From an uncultured Bacillota bacterium (GTDB lineage: Bacteria; Bacillota_I; Bacilli_A; RFN20; CAG-288), in assembly GCA_949300365.1 (NCBI GenBank), contig CASGEC010000001.1, positions 377,980 through 441,979 of the forward strand: a stretch of DNA of 64,000 bases, read 5' to 3'. The notes beneath the pieces are model-generated. The model had not been told where the DNA came from, did not search any database, and was given only the letters and a program-made list of their open reading frames with translations. Positions 33,930 to 43,059 of the stretch are shown in pieces (positions within the stretch are counted from its first letter, which is position 1; each line of letters opens with the position of its first letter). Both the position numbers and the translations under genes were made by a program.

Positions 33930-35303
33930 ATGATCACGATCCATCACCTTGACAAGTGGGGCTATTGCAACCTCGATCTCATCGAGGAAGTCCTGGAAAG
34001 GGAGAAGAAGGCCATCGTCCTCATCGCCGGTGCCTCCTCCTCGGGAAAGTCCTTCTGTGCCGACTATCTTGGCACGATGCTAAGGCACAGCGGCCACAAT
34101 GCCGTCACCATTTCCCTGGACAAATACAACGTCGGCCTTTCCGCCATCATCCCCAACAAGGTCAATTGCAACTTCTTCGATTCCTCCCTCAGGAACATGA
34201 AGACGATCTGCCACAGGATCAAGAAGATCATCTACGACGTTCCTTTCGATGAGAAGTATTCCGCCCCTGTCCTGGAAAAGATAAGAAAGGAAATCACCGG
34301 CCTTGTCCCGGATAAGGACATGGAGACTTTCCTTAATGGTCTCTCCGTGGAATGGAAAAGGCTCAACTTCGACGAGACAACGGTCTATGACCTCAAGGAA
34401 GCCTGCCAGGACATCAAGAAGCTCTGCCAGGACAGGAAGATCAAGGCCAAGGACTATTCCAAGGTCATCTCCGAAAGAGTCCCTTCCGATACCTATATCG
34501 ATGGCAAGGACTACGACTGCATCATCGTCGAAGGAATCTATGCCCTGGACAAGGCGATGCTCAGGGAATTTGCCAAGGCCACAAACGTCATCAAGGACTT
34601 CATCGCCGGAAACGCCAAGTCGCTGTTCCTGCGCCGCATCATCCGCGATGCCAAGATCTCATCGGCATCCAGTGCCTTTACGACGAAGCTCTACTTCACC
34701 TCGATCCTGAAGTCCTATCAGGAGACGATCTTCCCTTCCCGGCTTGATAGTGACATCATCCTCTATAACGACATGGCCTTCTCCGAGATAAGGGCCGGCG
34801 ACCTCTATACGACAAAGGAGGAGATTTCCATCCCCGACCAGAGGAAGGCCAAGAAGCTCCTCTCCCTTTCGAAGGTGGAAAGCCTTTCCTACCAGAAGGA
34901 TACCTACTTCACATGCCCTGGCGAGAAGACGGATTCCGTCGTCAGCAATGTCCTGCGCCTGAGGTGTGTCTCCAAGGATGAGGGAAAAAGCTATGAGCCT
35001 TCCTCCCTTGTCCACAAGGGAAAGGCAAAGCTGAGGAAGGATGGCAAGATCATCCGTCCCATCAACGTCCTTGTCCGGGAAGGGGAATTCGATCAGGTCT
35101 GGGAGGACGAGAATGCCTGCCTTCGTGACTTCCTTGCCGCCGGCTTCTTCATCGGCCCTGTCAAGTACAAGAAGAAGTACCGCCTGGACTACAAGGGACA
35201 GAAGCTTGTCCTCAACTGGGTCGAAGGGGACGATATCGTCCTTGAACTCAACAGGCCTTATCACAAGGAAGTCCTCAAGGAGATAAGAAAGCTCGTCAAG
35301 TAG
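33930..35303 (+). CDS. Uridine kinase-like P-loop protein with CYTH-like C-terminal domain
   Basis: This 457-residue protein has a P-loop GASSSGKS (34-41), an ISLDKYNVG segment and DYDCIIVEGIYALD, all as in uridine kinase/phosphoribulokinase folds. The last ~150 residues contain VLRLRCVSKDEGKSY and KLVLNWVEGDDIVLELNRP, resembling CYTH/triphosphate-tunnel domains. Such fusions occur in Bacillota and Mycoplasmatota and are often called uridine kinase; the substrate is uncertain. It starts two bases after the CvpA-like stop. Confidence 0.8.
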   Translation: MITIHHLDKWGYCNLDLIEEVLEREKKAIVLIAGASSSGKSFCADYLGTMLRHSGHNAVTISLDKYNVGLSAIIPNKVNCNFFDSSLRNMKTICHRIKKIIYDVPFDEKYSAPVLEKIRKEITGLVPDKDMETFLNGLSVEWKRLNFDETTVYDLKEACQDIKKLCQDRKIKAKDYSKVISERVPSDTYIDGKDYDCIIVEGIYALDKAMLREFAKATNVIKDFIAGNAKSLFLRRIIRDAKISSASSAFTTKLYFTSILKSYQETIFPSRLDSDIILYNDMAFSEIRAGDLYTTKEEISIPDQRKAKKLLSLSKVESLSYQKDTYFTCPGEKTDSVVSNVLRLRCVSKDEGKSYEPSSLVHKGKAKLRKDGKIIRPINVLVREGEFDQVWEDENACLRDFLAAGFFIGPVKYKKKYRLDYKGQKLVLNWVEGDDIVLELNRPYHKEVLKEIRKLVK

Positions 35304-35318
35304 AAAGATCGCCAAGGG

Positions 35319-35354
35319 AAAAGGGGCTCCGCAAGCAGAAACGGAACCCCTTTT
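35319..35354. terminator. Bidirectional terminator between kinase-like gene and nup operon
   Basis: AAAAGGGG-C-TCCG (35319-35331) pairs with CGGA-ACCCCTTTT (35342-35354), A-rich and T-rich at the ends. Confidence 0.82.
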
Positions 35355-35368
35355 GATTTTCGCAAGTA

Positions 35369-36565
35369 TTAGATGCGCCTAAGTCCCTTGGAAGAGAAGT
35401 AGTCTGCTATTTCCTTGGCCCTGTGGCCCTTGATGACGATCTCGTGGTTTCCAAGAGGGTGGGTAAGGATCTTATCGAGATGCGGAAGGTCCAGAACAAT
35501 CTGTGTGCGGCAGAGATGCTTCTCATAGAGATCCTTCTCCAAGGTCCCTTCCTCTACGAAGAACTCGGTGAGGGCGGAATTGATGCGGAAGAGCGTGACA
35601 TCGCCCTCCTTGATCTCGCCGTGGATTCCGACACCGATACCCGACTCGAAGTGCGTGTCGAAGACATAGCTTTCGCACATGGAGAGAGGAAGGGTGCAGT
35701 GGGCAAGGACGATCTTGTTTGCCTTGACGTCGATGCGGCTGGGGTTGCACTGGAAGGATTCGCTCCTGAGGACGTACTTGCTGACGAACATGGAAAGCAT
35801 CGAGGGAATGTCGCCTTCGCAGGTGCCGAGGCAGTCGTTCTTGGAATTGAAGAGCGCCAAGGCAAGGCAGGCGGTCGTCTTCAGGCTTCCAAGGAGGTCG
35901 AAGCAGCGGATAGTGAAACCGTCGAGGTCATGGATCGTGACGATCTTCTCCAGTGCCTTGTAGAGGCGATAGGCCTTGACGAGTTCCTTCCTATCGAAGG
36001 AAGAGACATTCAGGCTCTCGTCGAGTTCATCCTTCTCCTTGTCGTAAAGATCAACGACTTCGGAAATGGGAAGGTCGACAAGCTCGACATCGAAGAGTTC
36101 CCTTGCCTTCCGATAGTCGACATCCGAGGAGATGAGCCAGTCGGAAGGATGGCCGAGGACGCCAAGACGGTACTTCGCCTTCGTGGTCTCTTCCTTCTTT
36201 TTGCTCAGTTCCTGGAAACGGGAGAGAAGATAGTCCTCACTTCCATGGAGGACCTCACCCTTCAGGCCATGCTTGACCAGGAAGGCCATGATCTCCAGAG
36301 AGGCGGCCAGGGAATTGTTGGCGCCATAGGTGAGGAGATAGTAGGGTTCCTTCAGGTTACCGAAGGCCTTCAGGAAGAGATTTTCCGATCCGCCAGACTG
36401 GACGAGGATGACGGAGAGGTCGCAATCCCCATAGAGCTTTTCGGCATCGGTGACGAAGGAAAAGTCGACGCCCTTTTCCTTCAGGGGATCGAGCATACTG
36501 GCCATCTCGTCGATAAGCCTCTGGTTGTGGAGGGAGGAGACAATCGGATAGACATTGATCTTCAT
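35369..36565 (-). CDS. L-fucose/L-arabinose isomerase-fold protein
   Basis: This 398-residue protein is weakly similar to the FucI/AraA isomerase fold. DGFTIRCFDLLGSLKTTACLALALF, GTCEGDIPSM (acidic metal-binding pair) and NKIVLAHCTLP (His) match the active-site order of that family. No rhamnose or fucose kinase is adjacent. It is the last gene of the riboswitch-controlled nucleoside importer operon, 30 bases after the permease, so a role with a pentose or ribose-derived product of nucleosides is more likely than fucose. The reaction is not established. Confidence 0.7.
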   Translation of the reverse strand: MKINVYPIVSSLHNQRLIDEMASMLDPLKEKGVDFSFVTDAEKLYGDCDLSVILVQSGGSENLFLKAFGNLKEPYYLLTYGANNSLAASLEIMAFLVKHGLKGEVLHGSEDYLLSRFQELSKKKEETTKAKYRLGVLGHPSDWLISSDVDYRKARELFDVELVDLPISEVVDLYDKEKDELDESLNVSSFDRKELVKAYRLYKALEKIVTIHDLDGFTIRCFDLLGSLKTTACLALALFNSKNDCLGTCEGDIPSMLSMFVSKYVLRSESFQCNPSRIDVKANKIVLAHCTLPLSMCESYVFDTHFESGIGVGIHGEIKEGDVTLFRINSALTEFFVEEGTLEKDLYEKHLCRTQIVLDLPHLDKILTHPLGNHEIVIKGHRAKEIADYFSSKGLRRI

Positions 36566-36595
36566 GGCAAGGGAATCCTTTCTGTTCTTGTTGTG

Positions 36596-37630
36596 CTATC
36601 GGCTCGACTTGTCGTATGGGATACCTTCCGCCTTCGGGGCATGGCTGTGCTTGGAGAAGAAGATGAGGGAGAGGAAGGCAAGGAGGTAAGGAAGCATGTA
36701 GTAGAAGGCGCGGCTGGTGAAGATGCTCGGCTCGCCGGACGGGAAGGAGGAAATGTAGGAGGTGAAGACAGGAGCGAAGGCGGAGAAGAAGGCGAAGAAG
36801 AGGGCGGCGAAGATGATGTTCGTGGCTTTCCAGTTGCCGAAGATCTCGATGGCAAGGACAAGGAAGCCATAGCCCAGGGCATCGATCTGCCAGTTTCCGA
36901 TGAATATATCGAAGTAGGAGAAGATGACAAATCCGCCCAGTCCTGCCGCGGCACAGCCGATTGCCGTTCCCAGATAGCGCATCTTGTTGACGTTGATGCC
37001 GACGCTATCGGCAGCGGCCGGGTTTTCGCCGCAGGCCCGCAGTCTCAGACCGAAACGCGTCTTGTTCATCGTCAGCCAGAGGAGGACGATCGTGATGACG
37101 CCGATGAGGATGGCAACGTTCATGCCTTGGAAGGCGAAATCGAAGAACTGGTTACCGGTATCCGGCAAGAGCTGCTGGGAGAGATCAAGGCTTCCCAAGG
37201 AGACTTCCGGCGAATCGATGCCGGTGATGGAGGTGTTGATGATGGTGCAGATGGCGACGGCCAAGGTGTTCAGGGCCGTTCCGACGATCGTCTGGTCCGC
37301 CTTGAGCTTGATGGAGACGACAGAGAGCAGGAAGGAGAAGACAATGGCCGCGAGGATGGCGATGAGGGCGGCGATGAGGAAGAAGAGCTGGACGCCGGCT
37401 GGTGTCGCGATGAGGAAGTGGTCCGGATTGGTCTTTTGGAGGGCTTCGCCAAGAAGCTTCATGAAGATGACACCGGAGAAGGCGCCGAAGACCATCGACC
37501 CTTCCAAGGCGATGTTGATGATACCGGAGCATTCCGAATAAAGGCCGCCATAGGAGCCGAGGATGAAGCCGATGCCATAGATGATGAAGTAGCGAACCAG
37601 GGAGCCCCAGTCATATGCTGTAAATCCCAT
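36596..37630 (-). CDS. nupQ: Nucleoside ABC transporter permease (NupQ/BmpD-like)
   Basis: This 344-residue permease of the RbsC/YufQ class has about ten hydrophobic helices. YSECSGIINIALEGSMVFGAF, GTALNTLAVA and TRFGLRLRACGENPAAADSVGINV are family hallmarks. It forms the channel with the next gene's product and takes in nucleosides delivered by the BMP lipoprotein. Its start lies 12 bases after the stop of nupP. Confidence 0.9.
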   Translation of the reverse strand: MGFTAYDWGSLVRYFIIYGIGFILGSYGGLYSECSGIINIALEGSMVFGAFSGVIFMKLLGEALQKTNPDHFLIATPAGVQLFFLIAALIAILAAIVFSFLLSVVSIKLKADQTIVGTALNTLAVAICTIINTSITGIDSPEVSLGSLDLSQQLLPDTGNQFFDFAFQGMNVAILIGVITIVLLWLTMNKTRFGLRLRACGENPAAADSVGINVNKMRYLGTAIGCAAAGLGGFVIFSYFDIFIGNWQIDALGYGFLVLAIEIFGNWKATNIIFAALFFAFFSAFAPVFTSYISSFPSGEPSIFTSRAFYYMLPYLLAFLSLIFFSKHSHAPKAEGIPYDKSSR

Positions 37631-37642
37631 AATCCATTCCTC

Positions 37643-38896
37643 CTATTGCTGGTTCTCGGAGACAGTCTCCTTTGTCTCCGGAGCGGCTTGTGTTTCGGCG
37701 GGAAGCGACTTTTCGGAATCGTCGCCATCCAGCGTATCTGCATTGATGTCCTTCTTGTGGAGCTTCTCTTCCTTCTTTTCGTAGAGATAGCGCAGGATCA
37801 TGCAGAAGAAGGCGGAGAAGGAAGCGACGTAGATGATGATGTTCTTGATGAGTTCCGTATAGTGGACGTTGAACATGGCGGAAGCGTTCTTCATCTGGCT
37901 TTGCGCACCGTCGATCATGGCAAGGAGGACGGAGGAAAGGACGCAGCCGATCGGGGAGTTCTGGGCAATCAGCGAGACCGAGATGCCGGTAAAGCCATCG
38001 GCGATCAGGGAGTTTGCGGAGCTGTCCCAGTGGAAGCGGGAGGGGTTGAGCGGATTGGCGTAGAGCATATAGCCGCAGATACCGGCCAAGGCACCGGAAA
38101 TCATCATGGCGAGGACGATGTTCTTGGTCTGGTTCATGCCGGCGTATTGGGCGGCGAACTTGTTGGAGCCCGTCAGCTTGAGCTCGAAGCCGAACTTCGT
38201 CTTGACGAGGATGATCTCGAAGATGACGACGATGACAAGGGCGATGATAAGACCGATGCTCAGACCATTTGTCAGACCCATCGATGGCATACGGCCATTG
38301 ACAGGCATGTTGATAAGCTCGGCCGGAGTGTTTTTGTCCTTGAAGCTGCTGTCCAAGGCCAAAAGTCCGATCAGACCGATGATGTAGTAGATGATCCAGT
38401 TGAGCATGATGCCCGAGAGGACTTCGTTGACGTTGAACTTCGCCTTGAGGAAGCCCGGGATAAGACCCATGATGCCACCGCTTATCATGCCCACAAGGAG
38501 GCAGACAAACCAGTTGGCACCGGCGATTCCGCAGACGAGGGAGAAGAAGGCGCCTGCCGTGACTTGGCCGGTGATGCCGATGTTGAAGAGTCCGAGCTTG
38601 AAGGAGAAGGCGATGGAGAGACCCGAGAGCATCATCGGGGTGGCAAGGTAGAAGACACGGGCGGGATTGCTCGAAAGGGCGTGAGTGATAAGGATCCCAA
38701 GGCCTTGACCGGCTGCCTTGGCATCGACGCAGAGCATGATGATAAAGCCGGCAAGAAGGCCGAGCACGACGCAGATGAGGCCCGAGACAAGCGAGCCATA
38801 CCACTTCATGCCATTGAGTTTGTGGAAGAATCCGCCGACCTTGTAGAGAACGGCAAGGACCGGATTTTGCTTCTTCGTGGTTTCCGGACTAGTCAT
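37643..38896 (-). CDS. nupP: Nucleoside ABC transporter permease (NupP/YufP-like)
   Basis: This 417-residue permease has family blocks LFNIGITGQVTAGAFFS and GLIPGFLKAKFNVNEVLSGIMLNWI, and GSNKFAAQYAGMNQTKNI in the cytoplasmic EAA-like loop. It carries a charged C-terminal tail of about 50 residues after the last TM. Its start overlaps the end of the ATPase gene by eight bases, showing translational coupling. Confidence 0.9.
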   Translation of the reverse strand: MTSPETTKKQNPVLAVLYKVGGFFHKLNGMKWYGSLVSGLICVVLGLLAGFIIMLCVDAKAAGQGLGILITHALSSNPARVFYLATPMMLSGLSIAFSFKLGLFNIGITGQVTAGAFFSLVCGIAGANWFVCLLVGMISGGIMGLIPGFLKAKFNVNEVLSGIMLNWIIYYIIGLIGLLALDSSFKDKNTPAELINMPVNGRMPSMGLTNGLSIGLIIALVIVVIFEIILVKTKFGFELKLTGSNKFAAQYAGMNQTKNIVLAMMISGALAGICGYMLYANPLNPSRFHWDSSANSLIADGFTGISVSLIAQNSPIGCVLSSVLLAMIDGAQSQMKNASAMFNVHYTELIKNIIIYVASFSAFFCMILRYLYEKKEEKLHKKDINADTLDGDDSEKSLPAETQAAPETKETVSENQQ

Positions 38897-40883
38897 TTCC
38901 GTTTTCCTCCTTCATGGCGGACATATCCATGCGCTTGGCACCGGACATGTAGAGACCGATTTCGTTGACGTTCGTCTTCTTGGGATCGAGCTGGGCGACG
39001 ATTTCGCCGTTGAACATGACAAGGATACGGTCGGAGAGGTTCATGACCTCATCAAGCTCCAGGGAGACAAGAAGAACGCCCGAACCGGCATCCCTTTGGC
39101 GGATGATTTCCCTGTGGATGGACTCAATGGCACCGACATCCAAACCTCTTGTCGGCTGGACGGCGATGAGGAGAGGGGAATTCCTATCGAGTTCCCTGGC
39201 GATGATGGCTTTCTGCTGGTTGCCGCCGGACATGGAGCGGACGATCGTATTGGGGCCCAAGGAGGAGCGGACGTCGTATTGTTCGATCAGGCGCTTGGAG
39301 TAGTCGATCTTCGCCTTTTCCTTCATGAAGCCGAAGGTCTGGAACTGGCTTTCGAAATAGCGCTGGAGGACGATGTTGTCCTTGAGGGTGAAGTCCAGGG
39401 CAAGACCATACTTCTGGCGATCCTCAGGAATGTGGGAGATACCGGAGATGCTTCTCTGGCGGACGGAAAGGTTCTCAAGATGGACGTCGACATAGCGCGG
39501 CTGTTTGTCCACATCCTGCGGAAGCTCGACGGTCTTGACTTCATAGTGGGAGGGCGTTTCCGGGGCGATGAACTGGTATTTTGCGTCCTTGGCGAAATCG
39601 GGAAGGAAAGGAGCGACAAATTGGCTTTCCTTCTTGAAGAGCTTAAGGAAGAAATCCTTTGTCTTTCGCCAGGCAAAAGAGACACCGAACTTGGCCATGT
39701 CAAGACCAAAGCCGACATAGCGCTTGACTTGCCGCCATCCTGAAGCAAGGACAGGATAGCAATAGCGATAGACATAATTGAGGAAGAAATACTTGACGTG
39801 TTCCTTGATGAAGGTCCAGCCGAAGCGGACGTTTCCTTTGACGTAGCGCCAGGCCTTGGAAAGGGGCTTTTCCTTGTTCTCGGGATCCAAATCCAGGTAC
39901 CGATAGCGGTCGACGTCGTGGAGGATGGCTTCGCCGGATTTGATCTTCGTTATGCCGGTCAGGCCATAGATGAGCTCGGTCTGGCCATTGCCTTCGATAC
40001 CGGCAAGACAGACGATTTCGCCCTGGCGGACATTGAGGGAGACGTTCTTGACGACTTCCTTCTTCCTTTCGCCATCATAGATGGTGAGGTTCTTGATTGT
40101 CAGGACATCCTTGCCCGGGTGGCATTCATCCTTCTTGGTGACAAGCTCGACATCCCTTCCGACCATCATGCGGGAAAGCTCCTGGGGATTGGTGTCGCTC
40201 ACGTTGACGGTGGCGATCATCTTTCCCTTGCGGAGGATCGTGCAGCGGTCGGCGACTTCCATGATCTCGTTGAGCTTGTGGGAGATGAAGAGAATGGACT
40301 TTCCTTCCTTGACCAGTTCCTTCATCGATTGCATCAGGTCTTCGATTTCCTGAGGCGTCAAGACCGCGGTCGGCTCATCGAAAATGAGGATATCGTTCTT
40401 TCGATAGAGCATCTTGAGGATCTCGACCTTCTGCTGCTCGCCGACAGGCATGTCGTCGATCTTCATGTCCAGATGGACATGGAACTTGTATTTTTGGCAG
40501 AGTTCCTCAAGGGACTTACGGACCGACTTCGGGCGCAGGAAGCCAAAGAACTTCGTCGCCGGCTCATAGCCCAGGATGATGTTCTGCAAGGCCGTGTAGC
40601 AGCCGACGAGCTTGAAGTGCTGGTGAACCATGCCTATTCTATAGGCAGTGGCATCGTTCGGGTTCCGTATCTTCGTGGGTTTTCCTCGAACGAGAATCTC
40701 GCCCGAGTCCGGCTCATACATACCAAAAAGAATGGACATCAGGGTCGACTTGCCAGCACCGTTTTCACCAAGAAGTGCGTGAATCTCGCCCTTTCTTAGG
40801 GTCAATGTGATGTCGTCGTTCGCCTTGATGCCAGGGAAGGACTTCGTGATGTGTCGGAGCTCAATGACATTGTTTTCTTCCAT
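38889..40883 (-). CDS. nupO: Nucleoside ABC transporter ATPase (NupO-like) with 150-residue insertion
   Basis: This 664-residue double-ATPase is about 150 residues longer than its relatives (about 510). The N-terminal domain has GENGAGKST (39-47), VGEQQKVEI and ILIFDEPTAVL (165-175). The second has a degenerate Walker A (IEGNGQTEL, 296-304), usual in this family, and SGGNQQKAIIARE. Between GEAILHD (about 323) and ISGISHIPEDRQ (479) lies an insertion rich in aromatic and basic residues, with amphipathic helices such as EHVKYFFLNYVYRYCYPVL. It powers nucleoside import. The insertion's role is unknown; membrane contact is possible. Confidence 0.9.
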   Translation of the reverse strand: MEENNVIELRHITKSFPGIKANDDITLTLRKGEIHALLGENGAGKSTLMSILFGMYEPDSGEILVRGKPTKIRNPNDATAYRIGMVHQHFKLVGCYTALQNIILGYEPATKFFGFLRPKSVRKSLEELCQKYKFHVHLDMKIDDMPVGEQQKVEILKMLYRKNDILIFDEPTAVLTPQEIEDLMQSMKELVKEGKSILFISHKLNEIMEVADRCTILRKGKMIATVNVSDTNPQELSRMMVGRDVELVTKKDECHPGKDVLTIKNLTIYDGERKKEVVKNVSLNVRQGEIVCLAGIEGNGQTELIYGLTGITKIKSGEAILHDVDRYRYLDLDPENKEKPLSKAWRYVKGNVRFGWTFIKEHVKYFFLNYVYRYCYPVLASGWRQVKRYVGFGLDMAKFGVSFAWRKTKDFFLKLFKKESQFVAPFLPDFAKDAKYQFIAPETPSHYEVKTVELPQDVDKQPRYVDVHLENLSVRQRSISGISHIPEDRQKYGLALDFTLKDNIVLQRYFESQFQTFGFMKEKAKIDYSKRLIEQYDVRSSLGPNTIVRSMSGGNQQKAIIARELDRNSPLLIAVQPTRGLDVGAIESIHREIIRQRDAGSGVLLVSLELDEVMNLSDRILVMFNGEIVAQLDPKKTNVNEIGLYMSGAKRMDMSAMKEENGND

Positions 40884-40967
40884 GGTTCATCTTCCTCTCT
40901 CTGCTATTTTCATAAAAGAGGTAGGAGTTTTGCAAGCCCCTACCTCTGAAAATCGCAGTCGAACGGC

Positions 40968-42308
40968 TTAAGCGACGATGTAGTTGACGGCGACGCGGCT
41001 GCTGCAGCCGAAGTTGTTCTTGCTGAGCTCTTCGTTGTCGGAGTTGGAATTGACCTTGACGGTTCCAGCCTTCAGGCCTTCGAGGATGGTGTCGTACTGC
41101 TTCTGGGTGAAGTTTTCAAATCCCCAGCAGTCATCATCGCCAGTGGTCTCGGGAGTCGGAAGGACGCAGTTGCCGGACTTGGCGCCGACAGTGACGACCT
41201 CACCGGCCATATCGTCGTTCCAGGCCTTGTCGTTGTTGACCCAATCGGAGAGAAGGACCTTGGTGGTCTCCTTGAGGTTCTTCATGGCCGAAGTGATGCA
41301 GTACTGCTGAGCGGTTCCAAGGGAGCTATCAGCATGCTGGTTGACATCGACACCGATCCAGGGCTTCTTGACGGTATTGACGGCAGAAGTGACGGACTGG
41401 TAGACGGCACCGCCACAAGCGAAGATGACTTCGGTGCCTCTCTGATACCAAGAATTGGCATAGGAAGTAGCCTGGTCGGTCGGGCCGAACTCACCGGCAT
41501 AGTAGTACTGGACTTTGACGGCATTGTTCTTAAGGCCGAGCTCCTTGGCAGCGGCATCGGCACCCTGGCAATAGCCGGAACCATAGCGGACAACGGCAGG
41601 GACAGCCATTCCGCCGATGAAGCCGAGGTTACGATATCCGTCCATGACGGCACCATAGCCGGCAAGGAAGCCAGACTGCTCTTCACGATAGATAACGGAA
41701 GTGACATTGTCGGTGAACTCGAAGGCGGCATTGTTGTTGTCGGAGTCTTCCTTGACGCAATCCAGGGCGAGGAAGGCAATGTCATCGAATTCCTTGGAAT
41801 CGATGGCACTCTTGATGGCAGACTGGAAAAGATAGCCAGGAAGGGCGATGACGTCGGCGCCCCAGCCCTTGGCGGACTTCATGGCCTCAAGACGACCCTG
41901 GGTGTCATAGTGGTCTTCGGCAGGCTGATAGTACTTGGTCTGGATGGAACCGGATTCGACGCAGTTGGAGGCGGCAACAGTGCCACCACCGTTTTCGGTA
42001 GCGAACTCGTTGACGCCGTTCCAGGCGGATTCGTTGAAGGAGTGGTCATTCAGGGTGCCGGAATCGGTGACAAGGGCGATCTTAAGCGGATTCGTCTCGG
42101 AGAAGCCGAGCTCGGAAAGCTTGTCAGCATCGACCGTGGTCTTGGTTCCGATGTCGTACTCCGTGAGCTCTGAGAACGTGACGTCCTTGCTGTGATCGAC
42201 GATTTCGCCATCATCACCAGCGTAAGGGGTAGTCGCACCAGTACCGCTGCAGCCGGTAATGGTCATGAGAGCCGTGAGAGCAAAGAACGGAAGGATCTTC
42301 TTTTTCAT
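40968..42308 (-). CDS. nupN: BMP-family nucleoside-binding lipoprotein (NupN-like)
   Basis: This 446-residue lipoprotein has Cys20 in the lipobox TITGC. BMP features include IALVTDSGTLNDHSFNESAW, GWGADVIALPGY, GFLAGYGAVMDG with LGFIGGMAVPAVVRYG, and FACGGAVYQSV. It captures purine nucleosides at the cell surface for the NupOPQ importer. AAGGAGG precedes the ATG, and the 5' leader carries a purine-type riboswitch, so it is the first gene of the operon. Confidence 0.92.
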   Translation of the reverse strand: MKKKILPFFALTALMTITGCSGTGATTPYAGDDGEIVDHSKDVTFSELTEYDIGTKTTVDADKLSELGFSETNPLKIALVTDSGTLNDHSFNESAWNGVNEFATENGGGTVAASNCVESGSIQTKYYQPAEDHYDTQGRLEAMKSAKGWGADVIALPGYLFQSAIKSAIDSKEFDDIAFLALDCVKEDSDNNNAAFEFTDNVTSVIYREEQSGFLAGYGAVMDGYRNLGFIGGMAVPAVVRYGSGYCQGADAAAKELGLKNNAVKVQYYYAGEFGPTDQATSYANSWYQRGTEVIFACGGAVYQSVTSAVNTVKKPWIGVDVNQHADSSLGTAQQYCITSAMKNLKETTKVLLSDWVNNDKAWNDDMAGEVVTVGAKSGNCVLPTPETTGDDDCWGFENFTQKQYDTILEGLKAGTVKVNSNSDNEELSKNNFGCSSRVAVNYIVA

Positions 42309-42349
42309 ACTTTTCTTTTCCTCCTTGTGTATGAAAACAGACTTTTTCG

Positions 42350-42486
42350 AAAAAATGGGCCCTAACTGAAGTATGAGCCCATTTAATCCGTAGAGATCAA
42401 GCCGGTGTTTTGGATTAAATGGATAGTCCCCTGTTGTGGCCGGGGCTAGAGACAGGACCGCCAGATATGGTCCCCTATACCCATTT
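42350..42486 (-). promoter_or_regulatory. Purine-family (guanine-type) riboswitch with terminator/antiterminator
   Basis: On the minus strand, P1 is AAATGG/CCATTT (42481-42486 with 42417-42422). J1/2 contains GTATAG, P2 is GGACC/GGTCC, J2/3 reads TGTCTCTA, P3 is CCCC/GGGG and J3/1 is GACTAT, as in guanine riboswitches (adenine types have GATTAT). Loop L2 has GG and L3 has CC for the kissing contact. P1's 3' strand can instead pair CCATTTAATCC with GGATTAAATGG (42412-42422 with 42379-42389). When freed, ATGGGC (42377-42382) forms a terminator with GCCCAT (42355-42360) followed by TTTTTT. This predicts switching off by ligand. Confidence 0.78.
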
Positions 42487-42497
42487 CTTCGGCCATG

Positions 42498-42506
42498 ATT
42501 TTAGCA
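42498..42506 (-). promoter_or_regulatory. Extended -10 promoter of the nup operon
   Basis: TGCTAAAAT on the minus strand places the transcription start near 42491, five bases before the riboswitch aptamer begins. The same TGCTAAAAT is found before gpmA. The -35 is weak. Confidence 0.6.
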
Positions 42507-42509
42507 CCG

Positions 42510-42950
42510 TAAAGAAGTGGAAAAAAGAAGGTAATTAAATTTTACGATTTAAGCCCTTTCAGCCAAGAGGAAGGGAGTCCGTTTTCTTTTTTGAAAAACA
42601 AGCAAGTAAGCCCTTACAGAGACAAAAAACGATTTCTTCTTGACAGGCATTACAAGGAACGGAAAAGATAGCCCTCCAAAGCTTTGCTGACAGATATTGC
42701 CAGCCTAAAGGAAACGAAAGAACAATAATGCCAAAGGTCTCCTTATAAGGCTCTCCCAGAAAGAAACGACAGACAAGAACCGCGAAGGAACACTGAACAG
42801 GTTTACGCTTTTTAATTTGCCGCCCAATAAGGGGTGAAGGCGGGCAACACCAGCCTTCAGAAGATCCGGTGCCGGTTCTGCCTCTTCTCTTGTCCATTCT
42901 TCACTTCCACCTTCCGCCGACAGGGAAACTTCCGGAGAAAGGAGGTTAGT
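42510..42950. other. Intergenic stretch without recognised gene
   Basis: There is no supported gene here. Frames of 112 and 124 codons on the minus strand lack ribosome sites and read like chance. A 35-codon ORF and a branched inverted repeat follow at 42952-43088. Confidence 0.4.
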
Positions 42951-42951
42951 C

Positions 42952-43059
42952 ATGGGAATATGGGATGTCCTTTGGTCTATCTCATCTTCAGGCTCTTCGC
43001 CAACAAAAATGGGAAAAAGAAAAAGAACCGTGATGATCAGCACCCTAGCAAGTAGTTGA
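42952..43059 (+). CDS. Candidate 35-residue ORF with strong ribosome site
   Basis: ATG 42952 follows AAAGGAGG by six bases, an ideal spacing, and encodes a short peptide starting MGIWDVLWSISSS and becoming basic (KMGKRKR). An alternative frame at 42963 encodes a more hydrophobic-then-basic peptide (PLVYLIFRLFANKNGKKKK), the pattern of small membrane toxins, but its start is less well placed. It overlaps the branched repeat at 43022-43088. Uncertain. Confidence 0.35.
   Translation: MGIWDVLWSISSSGSSPTKMGKRKRTVMISTLASS

Noticed and set aside
35423..38968. An 1181-codon open frame on the plus strand opposite the nup operon
   Set aside because: It is the complement of three genes with clear protein families. 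It lacks a ribosome site, reads as low-complexity Gly/Asp/Glu/Val, and stays open because of the host's codon bias.
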